Below are positions 33,377-44,670 of a stretch of 64,000 nucleotides of DNA, in pieces. Both the position numbers and the translations under genes were made by a program. Positions within the stretch are counted from its first letter, which is position 1. Each line of letters starts with the position of its first letter. The stretch lies in contig CM042693.1 in assembly GCA_023614405.1 (NCBI GenBank), positions 333,977,527 to 334,041,526 of the forward strand, given 5' to 3'. The stretch comes from Avena insularis. Lineage: Eukaryota > Streptophyta > Magnoliopsida > Poales > Poaceae. The notes below the pieces were generated by a model. That model searched no databases, was not told the DNA's origin, and saw only the letters and a program-made list of their open reading frames with translations.

Positions 33377-33920
33377 CCCTGACTATAGATACAGCAATAT
33401 TACAGCGGATGCCCGAAATTATAGAGTGGAAAGGTCTATATATTAATGCTTCTCAGCTACTTTGATGGGTAGTGTAAAAACAACATATTACATCCTTTAT
33501 TAAATCTATATCCAAGTCTCAACACTTCCTACACCATACCCCTAGTTTATATTGATTATGCATATCACACTTTTTCCTAGCCAAACCACAAATTATCCGT
33601 TCTTTCTTGGATAAAGAGCTCATTTAGCCAGCAAAAAGGAGACACATTTGAGTGAAATACATTGTCCTTGTTATGTAGAATTCAAGCGTTATTTCCTAGA
33701 TGACACAACTAACTAGAAATCCAAGTGAAGTTTCTTCGATGTTAGTGACAAAATTGAATTAGAAGACACTGGGTAAATGTTGGGAATGTTATAGAATCAA
33801 ACTGCTTGCTTGAGATCCCACCATAGCACCACATATGTGCTTGCACTCTGACAAATCAAGAGTTCTGGCATGCATGAGGAAGGAAATCCGAACCCATTCG
33901 GAAACTCAAACCGATGGATA

Positions 33921-35830
33921 GGAGGAATGAACATGTAAAAGAGTCTAGTCCATAAATACTGAGGGGCCAAGCCATGATGGCGACGGAAGTACCAGTCTCA
34001 GAATGTATTAGTGACCATCCTCAACATAGAAGTTCTTTGCCAAATCAGTGAATCTCTACATCGGAAATAGAACAATCCTTCCCCTGGGATCTAGAAGTCA
34101 CAAATACTAGTAAACAACAACCTTATTAAATAGACTTTGTTTTGCAAACCTTATAAGTTACATAGCTTGACGTAAAATGTTTGCAATGGACAACTTTGAA
34201 ACTATATTTATCTTGTATCATCTTTGTTTGACGTGTGCTTAGTTACACTAACGTAGCTCTTAGTTACACCTATGGATTAGTTGTGCTAGAAAAGGCCTAA
34301 AACATAAGTTTTATTAGGCTTGATACTTGCCTAGAAAAAAGGCTCCATTGACATGCCAAACTCGAGGGCCTATCAGTGGAATGGTCAACTATGGTGGCCT
34401 GTTAGTGGAAGCATCATTGTGTGAAGGCCAACCCTAGTGAGATATACATTAACGGGCCGACCTATCAATAGAGGGGTATTTCCATTGACAAGTGGCTGCC
34501 TTCAATTGTGAAGTCAGACTTTCGATGATCCTAAACCACCGATGGATTGTATAAAGTCATGCTTTTAGGAGCAATATGTACCTTGAGGTTATTTATTGAA
34601 ATGGTGCATTCGTAACATTAACTAGTATCATTTCTCTCTCTTCCTCCTTATTTGGGCTTTCTCTTGGTGAATAACTGAAAGCCTCGTCGTTTTAACTTAA
34701 TGTATATTACATGCCATCTTGAACCACTGATAGGTTCTATGATGAAAGAAAAACATTATGAGGAATGCTTCTATATTTGTGCCCATATTCCCTAAGAACC
34801 AACACTTATATCGCAGGTGCATAAAATCTTGCAACATCACACAATTTACCTAACCAACCCACACGGTTCATAGAAATTGGATAAAACAAGGAAGCATGTT
34901 AGCCTCTTCCCTTACAGTAAACCCGCACGGTTCATAGATATTACGTAAAACTTATGTTCAGTCACTTTTCCACCATGCCTAGGAACATCGTCGAACAAAA
35001 TGAAGGGCGAGGTGGTAAATTGTTTGGTAGCCATGTAGCATGACACAATAGAAGTCCTAGTTAACAAACAATACTGAACTTTGCTTGAATACTAAAAATG
35101 AAAAAATGGATGAGAGAGTGTGTTCCTCAAGTAATTCAGAGGAACATGGCACATATGGCAAGATGGTTAGCTCGTGCATATCGTACCACCTAATCTACAA
35201 CATTGATTGTGCCAATCCTGGTAGTGCCCCTGACTACAAATCGGTTGATACTGCAGCGGATGCCGAAATTAAATGGAGGAAAGGTCCATATACTAACACC
35301 GCCCAACTACTTTGATGGGTAGTGTAAGAAAACAGACCGATGTCATTGTTCTTTATATATACCGGAAGCACGCTACTCACATCCTTTATGAAATCCATCT
35401 CCAAGTATCGTCACTTCCTGCACCATACCTAGTTTATACACAGCTTATGTTGTTGCTTTCGTATATCAAACATCTTTTCATGGTCGTCGAACCACAAATT
35501 GCTCGATCTTTCTTGGGAAAAGAGCTCATTTACCTCGCAAAAAACGAGACATGCACATTCGAGTGAAAACATTGTCCTTGTTATGTGGAATTCAATAGCC
35601 TTATTTCCTGGATGAGACAAGTGTAACTACAAATCGAAGTGAACTTTGTCGTCCAATGTTAGTGACAGAAATGGAACCGGAAGACACCGGGGAAGTGTTG
35701 GGAACGTTATGGAATCAAACTGGTTGCTCGAGATCACTGCCGATGTGTTTGCGCTCAGATTACTCTAGAGGCCTGGCATGAGCGAGGACAGTCAAGCCGA
35801 TGGAGTGGACGGGTGAACAAGTCGACTGGT
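33921..35830. repeat. Second copy of the ~2 kb tandem duplication
   Basis: This is a direct repeat of 30,957-33,920 without the LINE. The site matching the LINE insertion (about 35,228-35,245, reading CCCTGACTACAAAT) is empty, so the LINE entered the first copy only. There is no coding sequence. Confidence 0.75.
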
Positions 35831-35984
35831 TCAGGATACACTATTCGGTTAGAGGATACGCTATTTGGTTGATATTCCTCGTCCTGGGAGCTCATCCATG
35901 ACCATGCACAAACACTTGAGATGCCAAATGTGCCAGCCTCCATGTCGCCCGTGTGCGGAAACATCTCCGCTCCATAATTTTCGA
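35831..35984. other. Short background stretch
   Basis: There is no coding or repeat signal beyond a weak direct repeat (GGATACACTATTCGGTTAGA, then GGATACGCTATTTGGTTGAT). It ends at the left target duplication of the next LINE. Confidence 0.4.
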
Positions 35985-36000
35985 AACTTTTTCCTATGCT

Positions 36001-37640
36001 TCTTGAAACAGGCTTTTGTCCAGCTATATTAATATAATAATCAACCATGAGACCGCTGCTGGGCCAGACAGCACAACGTTCAAAAACAAAAACAAAAACA
36101 AAAAGAAGAGAAGACGAAAAACAAAAGAAGAGAAAACAAGGCCGATAACAGCGGCTCGACGAAAACAAGGTTGGCCCGCCATCGCTGCGCCCTCCGGAGA
36201 ATGCCCACCATTAACCTAGCACTCCAAAACGACGCGTATCAAGCAACACCTTTAAAAAGGAAAGCGACGACACCGACGCTGTTGCCCGAAAAAATCCTAG
36301 GGTTTCCCCCGATACGCGGCGGGAGGTGGAGAAGAGGTACACCCGACACCCTTCAGGAAGGACGACAACACCCGCAGGCATTACCGCGTCGGTGTCAAAA
36401 CGACAAGGATTTCTTCCGACCCCTCAAAAAAACCACATTCCCGGATGCTTCGGATTGCTCCACCACTCTCGCCGTCCACAAGCACGCACCACCACGGACG
36501 AGCAGCCACCCCCGTCATCTCACTGTGACCCACGATGCGAGACCGGACAGACAGAAAGGAGGGGACTTCGGCGAGAGCCGACGCTACAGAAGCACGTGGG
36601 AGGGAACTGCCTCCACCGTCGGAGGACGGTAACCGACCGGATGCAGGAACATGGGCAAACCAGACCCTCGCTGGCCTGGCCGAGCCCGAATGGACCCGTG
36701 AAGCCCCGCTGCCGCACTGCAGCAAGGGTGCCGCTGCCAACATCAACCTTAGCGCTAGCCCCACCTCTCCCGTCCACCGGAGGATCCACCGCCACTGCAG
36801 ATCCCCACCGCCAAGCAGCAGCATCGTCGCCATCATGCTCACCCGGACCAACCGGACCGCCACCGGACCGAGACACACCATCGTAAACCACCTCCCGGAG
36901 CCGCCTCCGTCAGAAGGTCGTCCGCGCCGAGCACCTTCCGGGGCCGCCGCCCCGGCATCCACGCTCTCGTGCCTGTAACAGGCAGAGAACGGCTCACCGA
37001 CGCCCAGGAATGCCGCTCCACCGACATCGCACGGTTATCAGGCAGAGTCGTCTTTACCACGGCAACCAACAGAGGACACGCATCGATCCGGACCAGGACA
37101 GCGAAGGCAGCGCCAAAGCCTGCAGCCAGGGCCGCCGGATCTGGGCCCACCTGGCCCAGATCGACGACCATGACGGTGCAACCTGGCAGGCTCCAGGCCA
37201 CAACCGCCTACAGGAGGTCGCCGGAGCTGACCTCCCCCGAGCCCGCCTGGCCCAAGACGAGGCCCGCAGGCCCAGATCGGGGCCCGCCTAGCCCCAAGAT
37301 TTGGCCGCGTTGCCGGCAACCACCCGCTGCCGCCACCCAGGACACAGAGCCGCCGCGTCGTTCGTCGCCCGCGCCGGGAGTCGCTGCCGTCCGCCCATGC
37401 CGCACCGCCGCAGGTTGCTGCCGCCCGGCGAGGCCGCCCCTGCGCACGGGAAAAGAAGATCCCGCAGCCGCCAGCCCCGCGCGGGCTTCGCCCGGTGGAG
37501 CTCTCCGGCGGCCGGAGGGGGAAGGGGGAGGTGAGTGGCGGCGCTCAGGATGGGAGCGTCTCCGTCGCCCGCACGGAGCGACGTGAGACGCGAAGCGGTT
37601 TTTGGTCCCAACCATGCTAGGAGCTCACGAAGCATCCGGG
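36001..37640 (-). mobile_element. LINE-like retroposon, minus orientation, rearranged
   Basis: On the minus strand the 3' end reads TATTAATATAGCTGGACAAA followed by GCCTGTTTCAAGA, typical of grass LINE ends. The target duplication AACTTTTTCCTATGCT is at 35,985-36,000 and again at 37,642-37,657 and 37,681-37,696. The 5' part (36,600-37,600) is GC-rich like LINE leaders. No RT or endonuclease is recognisable, so most of the element is deleted. Long frames on both strands reflect the GC content. Confidence 0.6.
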
Positions 37641-37712
37641 CAACTTTTTCCTATGCTAGGAGCTCACGAAGCATCCGGGCAACTTTTTCCTATGCTAGGA
37701 GCTCACGAAGCG
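37614..37712. repeat. 39-bp tandem repeat, about 2.5 copies
   Basis: Identical units start at 37,614, 37,653 and 37,692. Each contains GCTAGGAGCTCACGAAGC and ends with CTTTTTCCT. The unit spans the right target duplication of the LINE-like insert. Confidence 0.92.
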
Positions 37713-38948
37713 GATTCAGGAAGGCCCTGTGAGGCGCTTGACAGAGGAGAGAACCAAGGTCACAGGAAAAGATTGCCGCCTCCGGCGCCTCTCTCCGCTA
37801 AAACATGACAAGCCTTTCTATGCTGTTTGATTATGCCTGTTTTGTCAAAATGGTGTTTTACATAATTAATTATAGAATTTATGTATGGTAATTTGCATCG
37901 CAATTATTTAAATCTAATAAAATTTGTCTCGCATTGTTGCCGACAGCCTTTCTTTATGCCGATGATCATTTGTCGTGGCCGCCAGTATATAGGGTGTATG
38001 TCTATGGCCGAAAAACACCGTCGGCATTACAACCAAACAATCCCGGCCCGCCAGTTTATATCCTTGTGTGCCAACAGTGGCAGTCGGCAAATAGCAGGGA
38101 CACATGGCTTTGGAGGGATGGCCGGCTACCGCGCACATGACAGTGTCATGTTGTGCCGACGGCCTTAATGGAAGCCGTCGGCATACACATTTTTTTCATT
38201 TTCTTTTATTTCCTACATTTTACTTGTGATTGCCTCTGAATTTTTTTGTTGCGTGATAATTTTATTTCATATCACATATAGTGACACAATGTAAATGGTT
38301 TGGATTTTTTTTCCTATGGTCACGTTTGGTCTCACATGAAATGATAGATCTCCAAACCCCAGCTACTGATCCACCGAGGATAAGACTTGGAAATCTTGGA
38401 CACCTGTTTGGTTTTCTATGCCCCTCCTATTACCTAAGAAAACAAAATAAAGAGAAAAGTCCATCGGTTAGCCACCGTCGGAAACCAGTCGGAGGGGTAG
38501 GTCTGCGGGATCCACGGGTTAGGGTTTCGTTCAAAATGTTGGATTGGAGGGTCGAAATCCCTCCAAAACTTTGGAAGACGGCATGAAGCGTTCATCGACG
38601 TTGCTTTTTTACCGACGGCTAGGGCGTGACAACGGCCACCATTAGCCATTGGCAAACAGTGTATGCCGACAACCTATCCTGTGACAATGGCCACTTTCTG
38701 TATGGAGACGTTGAGGTTGCCGACGGTTATATGCCGACAACAGTTGTCGTCTTATAGCTATGCTGGTGATATTTCTTCGTAGGCCGATGAACTTTGGTAT
38801 TGGGTCAGAGATACCTCTTTTCATTTAGCGGTGCAACCACCTCTGTATACACAATACTTGATTGTACACTAACCTAGATCGATGCACCATACCCCTGACA
38901 TAACATGGTGGAATCTATAAAGGGTTCTGAAACATTGAAGCCATGTAG
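37713..38948. other. CACTA-like fragment with repeated subterminal motifs
   Basis: From about 37,937 to 38,750 there are many direct and inverted copies of TGCCGACGGC or close variants (37,941, 38,024, 38,154, 38,173, 38,611, 38,662, 38,714, 38,732). Pairs such as GCCGACGGCC and AGCCGTCGGC face each other at 38,153-38,180. Dense inverted subterminal repeats of this kind are typical of CACTA (En/Spm) ends in Triticeae. No terminal CACTA sequence or transposase is seen, so this is at best a fragment. Confidence 0.45.
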
Positions 38949-40195
38949 TAGGTTGCACATGAGGCGACGGAAAAAACCCCTCCCAGGTTGCTGCGCGTGG
39001 CGACTCCGAAGGGTCCAAAAACCCTAGGCCCAACCACCGCCGACCGATTTCTCCAGCCGCTGCCGCCACGGCGCTGGCGGTTATGGCCTCGCCTTGGCTG
39101 CCAAAGGCGGGGGTGCTTCCTCTGTGTGCCTCGTCGGGCTCCTATACGCAGGAGTTCGGCTAATGGGCGGACAGAGGCCGTGCGACGGGGCGGCAACGAC
39201 CGCGACGATGGGGCGGCTCGTAGTGGCGCACAACGGGGAGGCGTGGAGGAGGAAGGAGATGGATGTAGAGATGGTCGGGGGCAGCGGCCGCCCTCCTGGC
39301 CTGATTTGCGGATCAGATCTCGGCTTGTTCCGATCGCCAGGAGCCAGTCGGCGGTGTGGGGACTGTTCTACTGGTTTGGCCTGAATAAAGGTGGTTGTCC
39401 TTGGATTTGCCTCTCTCTGTGATGAAGAACTACCCATCGCCAGTCGTCATTGATCTTAGGTGGACTACCGAGTTCCGGAAGACTCCGTCGGTGAATTCCA
39501 AATGGACAACATGCCTGGAGTTCGCCGCTGCGGACGGTGTTTCGGTCACGTGCAACCATGTTTTTTGCTGGCCGTTTGGTTTCATAGGTGGCGTTGTGAA
39601 GCTCTGCAATCTGTTTTTATTATGGGATATACTTGGTTCCGAGGTGAAGTCATACGCGGAGAATGACACGGAAGTTGGGAACCGAAGACGGGCAATGGAA
39701 GCTTGAGTCCTGGGGATATAGGGTTTCTGGCTTGGTGTTTTGTGATTTGGAGTAGCAGAATTGGCAAGCAAGGGCGACATCACATGAGGAATTCAGTGTT
39801 TAATCCTGCAGGGTGAAAACCCAAGGTCCGGCCTTAACTGGTTGTGCCTGGCAATGAACTTGTTGAAGGCATTGTTTTGTGTGTGCGGACTTTCTTCAGG
39901 GTGAAAAGCTATGGTCTTTGATCAGGGCGATGACGGCGCTTGAGCATTGTTTCCTTTTTGGAGGCATCGCTTTTGGAGTTGTCGGATTTCTGGTGTTGTT
40001 CTGGTGGTATTTTGTTTGTTGTTTTAAAGATCTGATCACTGTAGCGGGACTTTTAATTTCTGTAATTCTTGTTTCTTTTGTTAGCTGTGCGCATCCGTCA
40101 TGCCAATAGGGTATTGCGTTGTTGCAGAAGATAAGTGTAATTAATATCTCATGATATTAATATATGCTCCTTTCTAAAAAAAATAGGTGGCACAT
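38949..40195 (+). mobile_element. LINE-like retroposon with A-tail
   Basis: The insert 38,961-40,183 ends with CTCATGATATTAATATATGC and TCCTTTCTAAAAAAAA, a typical plant LINE 3' end. A 12-bp near-repeat (TAGGTTGCACAT at 38,949 and TAGGTGGCACAT at 40,184) is a likely target duplication with one mismatch. The first part is GC-rich. I recognise no RT or endonuclease. It may be a 5'-truncated LINE or a retrocopy of another RNA. Confidence 0.55.
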
Positions 40196-40753
40196 CGTTG
40201 GCAAATTGGCTCAAAATAAAGACGTCAAGGTGGGAAGAATATACAAGACAGAAATGAGGTATACTTATAAAGTTGTATCATGGTGAAATATTGCTTTATT
40301 GGAGTTGCGTACGTTGGCAACAAAGTTGCTTCTAAGAGAGGAGGCGGCCTATAGCAGGGACCAACCGTGTTCCATAGTTTGGGTTGAGAGGCATTGGGAT
40401 AGGGTAAGCTACACAACAGAGAGCAGTACACAGCATTTGCAAGGAATTTTGTGGTGTAGTACCATGCTATCTATCGTTGCTATTGCAAATGTGTGTCCGG
40501 CAACACAAACACGCGCAAGATTCAAAGGAGGCGTGAGAAGTCTCGTCGATGATTATTCGCTAATGGCTTGTACGGGGGATTTATAGAAGAGGGCTTTCCA
40601 ATAGGGGCGAAAGCCTGATGTGGAAATCACGTGTGGTGGTGGAAGGCCTATGGGTTGTCAACTTCTTTTTTTGATAAGAAGCACTGAGGGTCTCTGAGGA
40701 TCAGCTTGCAATGAAAATATTATAAATGGAATAATTCTGTTAGAAGATTACTC
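40196..40753. other. Background, no gene seen
   Basis: There is a short frame at 40,299-40,586 (95 codons) without family resemblance. Nothing else is seen. Confidence 0.4.
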
Positions 40754-40905
40754 ATTTTTTTTTGAAAGAAAGGTAAAAGATTTGACTTAATCCATTGAAT
40801 AGAAGAATCAAGTTCACAAAGTCTTTACGCCCGAAGGCTACAAACCAAAAGAACTAAAGCCTAATCTCCCGGAATGAGGTGACCCAAATGTTTAGCATCA
40901 GCGAG

Positions 40906-41054
40906 TGTTAGACATAGTATAGAATATGAGTTGTATTTACTCAGGACTTGTAGTCCGTGTCGTATCCAACTTATAATACTTGCACGACCGTGTGCATATA
41001 AATAAAGGCATCGTGGGCCTCGGTAGTTATCCGAGTAGACCCGTCGTTTTGACA
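40906..41054 (+). repeat. 5' LTR of the short-LTR copia element
   Basis: The LTR is 149 bp, TGTTAGAC to TTTTGACA. It contains TATAAATA (40,997-41,004) overlapping AATAAA (41,001-41,006), so promoter and polyadenylation signals are compressed in a very short LTR. Confidence 0.95.
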
Positions 41055-41068
41055 TGGTATCGCGAGCC
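41055..41068 (+). other. Primer binding site of the short-LTR copia element
   Basis: TGGTATCGCGAGCC follows the LTR directly. TGGTATC matches initiator methionine tRNA. The rest (CGCGAGCC rather than AGAGC) resembles forms seen in other copia elements. Confidence 0.8.
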
Positions 41069-41156
41069 TCAACTTTCGATACATCTACCTGATCGTAAAC
41101 AACAAAGCCCTTCCCGTCCCGCCGCTGACGCACCCCTTCTTCGCCGCGAGATCGCC

Positions 41157-42266
41157 ATGACCTCCTCGAGCAGCAGCAGTCCTGCAATCAATCTCGGCGA
41201 GCCCCCGTCTGACAAATTGACGCGAGGCAATTATCCCCTATGGCATGGACAGATCATGCCTGCAATCCGCGGCGCACAACTCGTCGGCCTCCTGGACGGG
41301 ACTGATACGGCGTCGCCGAAGATGCTGGCCGTCGCTCCTGCTGATGCCAACAAAGACAAGGACCCGACGATGGTGCCTAATCCTGCGTACGCATCCTGGC
41401 TGTCCCGGGATCAGATCGTACTTAGTTACCTTCTGAAATCTCTCTCTAGGGAGATCCTCACCCATGTCATCCGGATCGAGAGCTCAACCGGTGTATGGAA
41501 AGCGGTGGAAGAGATGTTCGCCTCCCAAAATCAGTCCAAGGTCACGAACCTTCGCATTGCTTTGGCGAACACGAAGATATACCAATTCCCAAGTACTGCA
41601 GCGTTCCTGTCCAAGATGCAAGGCATTGCGGATGAGCTTGCTGCTGCCGTGCGCCCTGTTCCAGATGATGAACTAATTTCGTTCATCCTGGCCGGCCTCG
41701 GCCCTGACTACAACTCCCTAGTTGCTGCCCTCGGTATAGTGGCCAACAAGATGCAGCTGAGCGAGTTGTTTTCTCATGTGCACGCCTACGATCAACGTCA
41801 AGAGATGCTCGAAGGGCAGCCAGGTGGAGGCTTTGAGACGTCTGCAAACGTCGCCTCTCGCCAACGGCGTTCGGGTAATTTCAGCGGCAACAAGGGCTGC
41901 CGCGGTGACTATCGCAACAACCGTGGTGACTATCGCGGCGAACGCCGTGATGATCGGCGTGACGACCATCGTAATGATCAACCTCGTCAAGGGCGGGGTG
42001 GTGGACGTACTACACCTCCAGGAGGGGGACGCGGTCGCGGACGTGGCCGTCGCCGTACAACACCATGGGTCGACGTAACGTGCCAGATTTGCAACAGAGA
42101 AGGCCACGCCGCTAAAGATTGTTGGTGGCGTTTTCAGGACGATGGAGATGACTCCTATGATGACAAAGAGGCTCATGTGGCCTCATATGGTGTGGACACA
42201 AATTGGTACTCTGACACCGGTGCTACACACGTCACCGGCAAACTCAACAACTTGACTGTCCGCTAA
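41157..42266 (+). CDS. Gag and protease start of the short-LTR copia element
   Basis: The frame starts at ATG 41,157 (370 codons) and ends at a TAA (42,264-42,266). The N-terminus is Ser-rich. Residues about 15-110 show LTRGNYPLWHGQIMPAIRG, and the capsid-like region (UBN2/Retrotrans_gag type) follows with LSREILTHVIRIESSTGVW and SKVTNLRIALANTKIYQ. An Arg/Gly/Asp-rich stretch precedes the zinc knuckle CQICNREGHAAKDC (CCHC intact, about residue 308). The protease active site DTGATHVTG is near residue 355. In an intact copia element gag-pol would continue, so the TAA truncates the polyprotein within PR. Gag packages the RNA and forms the virus-like particle. Confidence 0.9.
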   Translation: MTSSSSSSPAINLGEPPSDKLTRGNYPLWHGQIMPAIRGAQLVGLLDGTDTASPKMLAVAPADANKDKDPTMVPNPAYASWLSRDQIVLSYLLKSLSREILTHVIRIESSTGVWKAVEEMFASQNQSKVTNLRIALANTKIYQFPSTAAFLSKMQGIADELAAAVRPVPDDELISFILAGLGPDYNSLVAALGIVANKMQLSELFSHVHAYDQRQEMLEGQPGGGFETSANVASRQRRSGNFSGNKGCRGDYRNNRGDYRGERRDDRRDDHRNDQPRQGRGGGRTTPPGGGRGRGRGRRRTTPWVDVTCQICNREGHAAKDCWWRFQDDGDDSYDDKEAHVASYGVDTNWYSDTGATHVTGKLNNLTVR

Positions 42267-43420
42267 AATTACAAGGGCTACGACAAGGTCAACACTGCTA
42301 GTGGGCATGGTATGAATATTTCTCATATTGGTCATTCAATTGTTCGTAACCTTGTTCAGAATTTTCATCTCCGCAATATTTGCATGTTCCAAATGCTTCA
42401 AAAAATCTTCTATCTGTTCATCGTTTCACTCTAGATAACCGTGTCTTCATAGAATTTCATCCTTTCTTCTTTTTGATCAAGGACCAGGACACACAGAAAA
42501 TAATTCATAGAGGGAAATGCGTTGGCGGTCTCTATCCCCTTATTTCTTCATTGGAGTCGTCCACCCACCCACAGAAGCATGCGTTTGTTGCCGCCAAGCC
42601 TACTCGAGTAAAGTGGCATAGTCGTCTTGGTCATCCATCCTTTGTCATTGTTAGTCAAATCATTAACAAAAATAAACTCCCCTACATTAGAGATTCTAGC
42701 GTCGAGTCAGTATGTGATTCCTGTCAGCAGGCTAAGAGTCATCAGCTTCCCTATCCTGTGTTCACTAGTGTTTCTACAGCACCTCTTCAATTAGTTTTCT
42801 CCGATGTATGGGGTCCTGCTCCCACTTCTGTTGGACGTCATGATTACTATGTAAGCTTTATTGATGATTATAGCAAGTTTACATGGATTTATTTGCTTAA
42901 GAAAAAGTCTGATGCCTTCACTGCCTTTGTAAACTTTCAAAAACTTGTTGAGCATAAGCTTGATAAGAAAATTCTTACCGTTCAATCCGATTGGGGTGGA
43001 GAGTATGTCAAATTAAATGCCTTCTTTCAAACACAAGGTATATCTCATCATGTTTCCTATCCTCATGCGCATCAGCAAAACGGCTCTGCTGAGAGAAAGC
43101 ATCGCCATATTGTTGAAGTAGGCTTAGCTCTTCTAGCAAACGCCCACATGCCCCTAAAATTCTGGGACGAAGCATTCCTCACGGCCACATATCTTATTAA
43201 TATGATCCCAAGCAAAGTCATTAGTAATGACACACCTGTGCATCGCCTTTTAGGCACTCGGCCTGACTATAATTCCCTTCGAATTTTTGGATGTGCCTGT
43301 TGGCCTAATCTTCGACCCTACAACAAAAGTAAGCTCGCTTTCCGCTCTAAACAATATGTCTTTCTAGGGTATAGTCCTCGGCACAAGGGGGTTAAATGCC
43401 TAGAAGTCTCTACTGGTTGA
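42267..43420 (+). pseudogene. Protease end and integrase of the short-LTR copia element
   Basis: Protease similarity continues after the stop, then the frame shifts near 42,370. From 42,380 a 346-codon frame covers integrase. The zinc-binding part is WHSRLGHPS with CDSCQQAK. The catalytic residues are D in FSDVWGPAP, D in QSDWGGEY and E in QQNGSAERKHRH, all present. It ends at TGA 43,418-43,420 within the C-terminal region. Apart from the upstream break and this stop the enzyme looks complete. Confidence 0.9.
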
Positions 43421-44657
43421 ATATATATATCCCGTGATGTTGTTTTTGATGAAGGTGTTTTTCCTTTTAAATCCCTTCACCCAAACGCCGGTGCTTTGCT
43501 TAGACAGGAAATTCTCTTACTTGAACCATCCCTAAGAAACTCTGAACATGGGAACGAACTAGTTGATGATTTAATCATGGAAAATACTCATACTACTAAT
43601 CGTGCATGTAGACCTGTTTCCAGTTCCTCTACAGGACACAACACATCACGTGGTGCAATCTGGTGAAAGCTTGAGCCAAAGTGGTGCTTCCTTTACTGAA
43701 AACAGTTCACATGAAATTACAGCGGAAGATGACAGTGGTTCTTCAAACAATGATGATTTTCTAGGCGGTTCATCTCCAGGTTCAGCGACACAATCTGTGG
43801 AATCAATAATGCAACTTGCGTCAAATCCTGCGTCAAATCGGTCACCCGCCAGTACAGCTGCAGCTACTTCTCCCGCTCATGCACGGTCCGCAACGCAATG
43901 TGCACCTGGCCGGTCGTCCACTTCTCCTGGCACTGCATGCATACGGTCCTCTGCGCCGGCTCCTGCAGGAGACCAATTCCAGGCCACAGAATCACACGCA
44001 TGGTCTGCTCCAGGATCCGATGCACCGACTGCTGGGACCCAGCCCGAAGATTCCCTGTCAGCTGCAGCTGATAGCGACGGGGAGCCAGGATCTTCTGCAC
44101 TGCGCCATGGTAATTCCCAGGTTGCGGTATCTATTTCTCGTCCTGTTACACGTGCCTCTAGGGGTGTTAGTCATCCTAAAAAGTACACAGATGGTACTGT
44201 TAGATGGTGCCTCTCAGCAAACAAGGATGAACCAGACGATCTGCAAGATGCTCTAGCAAATCCAAAGTGGAGAGAGTCAATGAATGAAGAATATGACGCC
44301 CTTATGAATAATAAAACTTGGAGATTGGTACCATACAAGGACGGCACAAATATTATTGATTGCCGATGGATTTACAAAATCAAGAGAAGAGCTGATGGTT
44401 CAGTTGATAGATATAAGGCCCGGTTGGTTGCTAAAGGATTTAAGCAACGGTATGGCATAGACTATGAGGATATTTTTAGTCTAGTGGTTAAAATTGCTAC
44501 AGTTCGGCTTGTCCTAGCAATTTCAGTTTCAAGAGGATGGAGTTTGCGACAGTTGGATGTAAAGAATGCGTTCTTACATGGTGTTCTGGAAGAAGAGGTC
44601 TACTTGAGACAACCACCAGGATACGAAGACAAAAAAAAGGCCGAACTATGTCTGTAA
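43421..44657 (+). pseudogene. Linker and reverse transcriptase start of the short-LTR copia element
   Basis: After the TGA at 43,418 the polyprotein continues to about 43,600, where a frameshift leads into frame 43,602-44,657. That frame starts with a Ser/Ala/Pro-rich linker, then [17 protein letters not shown] and the RT start: [39 protein letters not shown] and [20 protein letters not shown]. It ends after [12 protein letters not shown] because of an indel in the A-run (44,632-44,639). Confidence 0.9.
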
Positions 44658-44670
44658 ACTTGACAAGGCA

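Larger units (their letters stand above)
30957..33920. repeat. First copy of a ~2 kb tandem duplication (interrupted by a LINE)
   Basis: Without the LINE at 32,280-33,376 this copy is about 1.87 kb. Blocks shared in order with the second copy include 31,030-31,060 with 34,012-34,042 (CCATCCTCAACATAGAAGTT), 31,330-31,500 with 34,350-34,500, 31,900-32,060 with 34,870-35,020 and 33,460-33,780 with 35,300-35,700. Divergence is high, so the duplication is old. Parts are palindromic (around 31,340-31,500), which may reflect subterminal repeats of a DNA transposon. There is no coding sequence. Confidence 0.75.

Noticed and set aside
36171..37615. Several 100-200 codon frames on both strands
   Set aside because: They lie in the GC-rich 5' part of a LINE-like insert and have arginine/proline-rich shadow composition.
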